Shown in pieces: positions 57,666-64,000 of a stretch of DNA of 64,000 bases. Positions within the stretch are counted from its first letter, which is position 1. Every line of letters starts with the position of its first letter. The DNA is from Phocoena phocoena (Eukaryota; Chordata; Mammalia; Artiodactyla; Phocoenidae): NCBI RefSeq assembly GCF_963924675.1, contig NC_089228.1, positions 90,860,894 through 90,924,893 of the forward strand, given 5' to 3'. Made by a program: the position numbers and the translations under genes. The notes under the pieces are model-generated. The model searched no databases, was not told where the DNA came from, and saw only the letters and a list, made by a program, of their open reading frames with translations.

Positions 57666-60600
57666 GCCTGCCGAGTCACTCAACTAAAACAAGAACTTAT
57701 TTTAAATCCCATGGAAGCAACTCAGAAAAGAGGCAATGTGTGGGCCTCCATTTTCCTTTCCTTATTGGAAACTATCTTGGCCACTTCTGAAATCAAGTAC
57801 TTTCTCTTCCCAAAAAAACATTCTCAAAATATTCTACAGCATGCCTATGAAAGACAAGATACTAATGGAGGATTAAATTTTGTGCTTACAAACATACATT
57901 GTTTAGCAGTTTAGATGTCACTTAAAAGTCAGTGATGGGCAGGAGAGAGAATACAGGGAACATGAATAGCGTCTCCAAGACTTTCTGTGAATAAGACCGG
58001 AGGGAAACTGGGGAGAGGTCAAGGAGTTTAAAAAGACAAAGAACAAGGCAAAACGATAGAAAGACTGAGATTGACTTACATGTATCCATTGTTTCTTCCT
58101 TTAAAGTTCTGCTGACAAATGAGATCAACTATTTTAAACCTGTACTTATGTTTTTCTCAGTATTGTATCCTCAAATAGAAAAGAGCAGCCATGTAAATGA
58201 ACAACTTTAATAAAATGCACTAAGTGCAATGACAGAAAAGCACAAAGGAGAGATACTTAACAGAGCTCTTAGGGATCAGGAAAGGCTTCTTCAAGAGGGA
58301 ATTCCTAATTTAAGCCATCAGGGAAATAACAATCCTCAAGAAACAATACCCTTTCCAGTTGGAACCAACTCTTATTATCCCCAATAAGCTTTGTAAAACT
58401 ATTTTCCACGCTTCATGTAGAACTTTGTCCACACCCAGCACCAAAGAAGAGGCTTAAGGGGCCTCCATCTTGCTTGCCATTGCAAAAACGTTTATTTTAA
58501 TAATCCACAGTATCTGGGAGAAAAGTCATTTAAAATTAATAAGAGTGTACACATAGTGCCTTGAGCAGGTCAGAGAAGTTCTGAAATACATATCTAAGCT
58601 TCTAGTCTTAAATTGGAGAATGACTAAAACCTTGGTGAAGTTTATTTAAACCTCCATGACTCCATTTATCCCAGAGCAGAATTATCTTAGTACAATAATA
58701 TGGGGTTGATCTGAGAATGAATTCGTGTTTTAATGTGTTCTGAAACTTTAGAATAGAAAGTTTTTAAGTAGAATTCTTTTTTTTAATAATCCCTCCTGCC
58801 CTCAAAATCTTCTTCAGGCGGTTATTTTCAATTCTGTTCTGTTTACAATCCTTCTACAGGTAAGTAGACCAAAAAATACACATTTGGACATAGCAAGCTC
58901 AACTACATGCACACAGTGAATTCAGATTTATTTGCGTCAGTGGATGCTGGAAGAGGAATTGTGAAGAAACAAGAAAGAATTCAGGTCCCTATTCTATATG
59001 CAGCCCTGCTGCTTTGCAATGAACTGGGCTACCACTTTCAAATCAGCAATGTAGGTATCTTATTTAAGAAAGGAATTTGTCAGAAACTCATTAGTAAGGC
59101 AGTTGATTTGACCCTGGTGCCTGATTAGTAATTTGTTCCTAGGTACTGTACCATAATCAGAATTTAATGTTTCAAGGACCACAAGAAAATCATCTAGAAA
59201 AAAAATTGAAATTTGGTTCTGATTTTCCCACTAGTATTCAATTCTTTTGAACATACGTGAGCCTCCTCTGTGTGCTCAGCCTACTAACACATAACTGAGA
59301 GCCCAGGGAGTGAAATCCTGACAGCTACTATTAAGGTAAAAATGGGGTCACAGAATTCATTTTCAAAGTTTCTTTCCAGTTTATTTTTTTTTTTAATTAA
59401 ATTGGCACTACTAAATTCAATGACATGGCTACCCTGCTGAGTTCTGAGCCCAGAAAGCTATTGTCTCCCTGGTCTATGTATCCTACTCTGCTCTAATGTT
59501 TCCTATAATGCAACTAATAACCAACCACCAGCAATAAATGCCTTGTCATCTCATCGTTGCACACAGCAATAGCTGAAGCAGTGATACTGACAAATGAACC
59601 TGGGTAATCACTTTGGATTTCTTTGTTACATCTCACAGTGTGAAGATGGCTTCTGCTCAGCACGTCCCCCAAAAAACAAACAAGTGCTATTGCTGTCTTC
59701 TCCATCAATCTCTCCTTACTGTGTCATTCAAACCCCTGTGCTGCCCTCACTACCACCCATCTTCTCAGAAAAGTAAAACGTCCCAATCTTTGAGTTTAGA
59801 TCTTTGATATCCTTCGCCCATTGTTCCTTTGCCAACTGTATCTCTAAGAAAGAAATGAAAATCCAGAGAGTGAGAGACAGAAAGAACGTGAACTTTCTAC
59901 ACTTTCCAGGCTGTTTTCCTTAGGAAAAAAAATAAGCTCATTAAAATCCAGTTGAGTCTGACATATTCCCTTTTACCTTTTCAATCTTTTTATAGTTTCA
60001 AATCATTAACTATCAGCATGAAGCTCAAAGGTAGCTCTCGCCAGCTATGAAATAGTGACACATCTGACAATAATGCTTTTGAAGAGCCTGTCACACTCTC
60101 TCCCCAAACAAGTCTCATTAATGCTCAAACCGTCTTTCTTTTCTCTCTGCTTCTTTTCTCCTGATTTCTAATTAGCTTGTTTTTTTATGTTCCCTCGTTC
60201 CGCAGTTTGAGCTTAAAAAAAAGGAGGTGGATGTCATTTCCATGAACCCCAAGGCCAAGTTAATCAGCAGAATTAATGACGCTATTACCCATTAGACTGG
60301 GGGCAGTGGCGCTTAACTCCAAGCACCCAGCGTTCACCCTCTACCGTGCGTCTTCCTTTTACTCTGACAAATGTAAACTGTTGCTCTCTTGGAGCAAACT
60401 CTGAAGTTCAACCTGCTTGTATAGCATTTCTTTTCCTCTTCAGGATGTGAACTGGGAGGAGAAACGTAGCCACCTCTGTCTGCAGTGTCCGTGCTGAGAA
60501 AGTATCATGCCGTTACATGAGGATGGATAAAAGGAAGTCTCAGGGAAGACTGGCAAAGAGTCATAACCTAGCATTTCCTGTATGACTCGCCACAATCGAT

Positions 60601-60677
60601 AATTCCGGACTATAGAACATTTCATAGGTGCAGCATCACAGAAAAACGCCTCAGTATTTTTAAAAGTCATACTGTGG
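57666..60677. other. Unique DNA, no gene confirmed
   Basis: It contains a perfect donor-like CAG|GTAAGT at 58859|58860 and the exon-like block 60206-60295 described separately. The part 60100-60470 is rich in TAAT-type homeodomain-like motifs ('ctaattag' at 60170). No repeat was recognised. Confidence 0.5.
60206..60295 (+). other. Candidate terminal coding exon (speculative)
   Basis: After a pyrimidine-rich tract and CAG (60203-60205), 29 codons are open to TAG at 60293-60295. The predicted peptide ends 'KLISRINDAITH' and has a balanced composition. No upstream partner exon is identified. The block could equally be a conserved non-coding element or chance. Confidence 0.2.
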
Positions 60678-60888
60678 GGCTTCCCTGGTGGTGCAGTGGT
60701 TGAGTCTGCCTGCCGATGCAGGGGACACGGGTTCGTGCCCCGGTCCGGGAAGATCCCACATGCCGCGGAGTGGCTGGGCCCATGAGCCATGGCCGCTGAG
60801 ACTGCGCGTCCGGAGCCTGCGCTCCGCAGCGGGAGAGGCCACAGCAGTGAGAGGCCCGCGTTGCGCAAAAAAAAAAAAAAAAAAAAAA
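60678..60888 (+). mobile_element. CHR SINE 10
   Basis: A perfect 16-bp TSD (AAAAGTCATACTGTGG at 60662-60677 and 60889-60904) and a pure A tail of over 20 bases indicate a young copy. A small loss of 'gagagtccg' text occurs in the head. Confidence 0.97.
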
Positions 60889-60904
60889 AAAAGTCATACT
60901 GTGG

Positions 60905-62934
60905 AAGTAAAAGATACATAGAAATTTAAACCAGCAGAGAGTTGATTTGATAAATTTTAACAAATAAGCATGATTGGAGGGTGAATAATTTTTGAAATTC
61001 ATTTTCAATGGATAGAGAAGCAAAGTCTTCAAATTGTTGTTTCCCCTTTGAACAGGACTGAGGAATAGCATCCTTTTATGCTAAAAGTCAACACTAACAC
61101 AGAACCAAGTACACATTTTGTATTCAAAATGCTTTATTTTAGAAGCATCTACCTAGAACCTGTCAGAAGAATAGGAAAGTTTCTACCTTTCATAACTCAA
61201 CAAAAACATCCTCTATTGTTCTGTTTAAATTTTTAATGATACCGTTATCAATATAAAGATAAAGAAGGCTAACACAGATTTATCTGGGCACTCAAGTAGG
61301 CTTTCCAAAGGATAAAAATACCAAGACTATTTTGGAGAAGAGACTTGCTTTTATTCTTCTTCAGTTATAACTCCACCCTCATCTAACAGAAAAAGCTTTT
61401 TGGTATCCGTTGGTGGGTTATCTTCGCCTGAAGAGATCATTAGAAGAAAAACTTCTTTTTAAGTGAAAATCCTGCCCTAGCTGAGTTTGAAGTATCTTGA
61501 GCCAAAAAAGAATGCCTGTGCTTATGCCTTCCAGCCCTTCCTTGTCCTTCACCCTCAATTCAGTCTACAAAATATACCTGAAAGGATATTGGCAAGAATG
61601 GTAATCCTAACATTGACTTTATTCTTTTGCCATATCTATTCATGGACACAATACCATTCTTGTTAAGTGGTCTTTCTTTCTTTCTTTTTTTTTTTTTATC
61701 ATGAATGGAAACCCTCAGGGCATTAAAAAAAAAAAAACTTTGTCAATAGCTGAACTCAAACTTTCAAGAAAAAAAGGTTAGGAAAAAAATGACATTTCAA
61801 TGGTTATAAATGAGAGTTTTGTGTTACAAAAGGGCATTTGCAATACTTAGAAATGAAAAGAAAGATGTCTGCAATGCTTGGGAAATACCACAGTTAGCAT
61901 AGCCATCTTCAAATATCATTGAAAATATAAGCCATCCAACTTCCCTTTGAGGTGTAGCTAATCAGCAGGTGTAAAATAAAAGAAAACATATCATAAAAAT
62001 TAACAATAAAGTTTATTCACATAAAAAGGGGAACCCAAACACTTCATTCTAAGAGTCAATGTAGTGCAGCAAGCTTTGTCCCAAATCTGAAACTCAGGGA
62101 ATAAGAATTGTAGTCCCAACCTTCCAACCTCTCAGAATGATTATGGAAGAGCAAGAGGTGGGGATGGCAGTGCAGATTTTACCATCTTATTTGCCTTATC
62201 TCTATACAGTGAATAATAATAGTATAATGTGAAACCATGTTATTGGTAAATGAAAAATAGAACATAAAAACCATTACAAAGATTTCTAGGACATCAAAAA
62301 TTTACATACACACACACATACAATGAGAGTTGTATTTGTGTGTGTTTATGTGTTGATCCTTTGTCACAGAGAAATACTCATTTTATCCCATATCTTCTTT
62401 CTCTTGCCTCTGTACAGGTAATGCAAGATAATGAACTTTGGGGGATTTCTGAAATGTTTTCATGTTAGGTTCTCTTCCTAAGTGTTCTCAGAGCATTCCC
62501 TAGTTATCTTGCAATATCTATCTCATTTGTCTCTCTCTCTGCCCCATTAGAAAGCAACAAGGCCGAGAACTGTGTTGTTTTCAGTTGTATCCTACGTATC
62601 CCAAAGAGTGTCTGACCCACAGCTGACATGAACAATTTGTAGAATACACACGTGGGAGAAAACTGAGTTGATCAATTTAAGCCTAAAACAGCAGTGATAA
62701 ACTTCATGTTTCTTATAGATTCATCTACAATTACCTCCAGATTACCTAAAAACCCAAGACACATCTTAGAATGCATAAAAGTATGGGGTGTTTTTGTAGT
62801 AGTTTCAGACGAGTAAAGTTGATGGGAAGAATACAAGCTCCAGTTAGACATATTACTTCATTAGTTACCTTTTTATCCCTGACTTCTTTTCATATTTAAA
62901 ATGTCAATAATGCAAACAAAAAAAATGTTCAGGT
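60905..62934. other. No gene recognised
   Basis: AT-rich unique-looking sequence with poly-T at 61685-61700 and poly-A at 61726-61738. A short CA run occurs near 62310. Confidence 0.55.
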
Positions 62935-63580
62935 ATCTGTGCTTCCATGTTGATTGCAGCATTATTTACAATAGCTTTACAATAGCCAAGATATGAAAAC
63001 AACCTAAATGTCCATTTATGGATGAATAAATGAAGAAAATATTATATATATAAGAAAATATTTTATATATATATGTATACATATATGTATATATGTAATA
63101 TAATTTAGCCTTAAAAAGGAAGGAGATCCAGCCATTTGAAACAACATGGATGAACCCAGAGGACATTATACTAAGTGAAATAAACCAGACACAGACAGTA
63201 AAAAAACTGCATGATCTCATTTATATGTGCAATCTAACAAAAAAGTCAAATACACAGAAGCAGAGAGTAGAAGAGTATGGGTGAGGAGGAGGGGGAAATA
63301 GGGAGATGTTGGTCAAAGGGTAGAAAGTTGCAGTTATATAGGATGAATAAGTGTAGAATCTAATGTACAGCATGATGACTAACTTAATAATAGTGTACTG
63401 AACACTGGAAATTTGCTAAGACAATAGATTCCAAGCGTTGTCATCAAAAAAAAAGATAGTAACTATGTGAGAAAATATGTTAACTTGACTGCTATAATCA
63501 TTCCCTATATATGCGTATCAAATCAGCAAGTTGTACACCTTAAATATATACGATTTTGAAAAAGAAAATTAAAAAGGAAA
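62935..63580 (+). mobile_element. L1M ORF2 end and 3' UTR
   Basis: 'gcattatttacaatagct', 'acctaaatgtccatttatgg', 'agccttaaaaaggaaggaga', 'actaagtgaaataaaccaga' and the 3' UTR to 'gttgtacaccttaaatatat' follow the L1 order on the plus strand. A TA-rich microsatellite (63040-63105) lies at the same position as the (CA)n of the old L1 at 6781. Confidence 0.85.
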
Positions 63581-63595
63581 ATATTCAACATTTTT

Positions 63596-63813
63596 TTTTA
63601 ATTTTTTTTTTTTTTTTTTTTGCCGTACGCAGGCCTCTCACTGCTGTGGCCTCTCCCATTGCAGAGCACAGGCTCCAGACGCACAGGCTCAGCGGCCATG
63701 GCTCACAGGCCCAGCCACTCCGCGGCATGTGGGATCCTCCCGGACCGGGGCACGAACCCATGTCCCCTGCATCGGCAGGCGTATTCTCAACCACTGCACC
63801 ACCAGGGAAGACC
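63596..63813 (-). mobile_element. CHR SINE 11, reverse orientation
   Basis: T-rich tail, then 'gccgtacgcaggcctctcac', ending 'accaccagggaagacc'. TSD TTCAACATTTTT at 63584-63595 and 63814-63825. Confidence 0.95.
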
Positions 63814-63900
63814 TTCAACATTTTTAATTAGGATTTTTCCCAATTTCCAAAAGAAAAAAGAAGCCCATTACCCAAAATCACTTTACCCTACTTGAGAAAA

Positions 63901-64000
63901 GTGTCCTCAACCCTGACTATGCATTAGGATCATTTGGAATATTTTAAGAAATATTGCTGTTTGAGCCTCACTCCAAAGATTCCAATTTTATTGGGGGCTG
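63901..64000 (+). repeat. MER5-type hAT fragment, cut by the window edge
   Basis: 'gtgtcctcaaccctgactat', 'gcattaggatcatttggaat' and 'gagcctcactccaaagattc' match the left half of MER5A. The right half is outside the window. Confidence 0.7.

Overview
The window is mammalian nuclear DNA with no host gene that I can identify. It is AT-rich and built largely of interspersed repeats. Eleven copies of one tRNA-derived SINE carry the CHR signature (head 'ggcttccctggtggcgcagtgg', tail 'gaggcccgcgtaccgc' plus poly-A), together with two other tRNA-type relatives. I noticed no BovB LINE. From established knowledge of CHR SINEs this points to a cetacean, probably a toothed whale. That assignment is inference.

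The main objects are two L1 LINEs in the same orientation. L1-B (14188-22793, about 8.6 kb) is full length, flanked by a perfect 14-bp target-site duplication, ends in a long poly-A tail, and has both ORFs open: ORF1 of 297 aa and ORF2 of 1272 aa with visible endonuclease, reverse transcriptase and Cys-rich motifs. Its 5' UTR is about 3.4 kb. It contains a CpG-rich block with six 38-bp tandem units, four copies of a ~285-bp unit with T-A-T homopolymer runs, and a ~430-bp polypyrimidine array.

L1-A (about 7295-13286) is an older, broken copy with a CHR SINE inside its reverse transcriptase region. Its 5' UTR is only about 630 bp. It joins the bases matching 14332 of L1-B directly to those matching 17136. 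In L1-B the missing 2803 bp begin with GC (AG|GCAAGA, a good GC-type donor) and end with AG after a long pyrimidine tract. L1-A therefore looks like the retrotransposed product of a spliced L1 RNA, comparable to the human SpIRE class. The lost intron holds most of the CpG-rich presumed promoter.

Layout: 1-3200 mostly unique; 3200-6300 MIR, LTR-type repeats and a solo ERV LTR; 6300-13600 an old L1 split by L1-A; 14174-22807 L1-B; 23533-24357 a Tigger1-like element with a transposase remnant; 24360-33500 LTR-like repeat, old L1 pieces, MER1, MIR and MLT1 with nested SINEs; 33500-44700 SINEs, MLT1, a HAL1/L1-like block and short L1 tails; 44700-60600 largely unique with MIR, MER5, L1 tails and a second Tigger nested in an LTR-like repeat; 60678-64000 SINEs, an L1 tail and a MER5 fragment.

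No rRNA, stand-alone tRNA, CRISPR or operon structure is visible. Two stretches (42785-43047 and 60206-60295) have exon-like signals and are reported as speculative candidates only.
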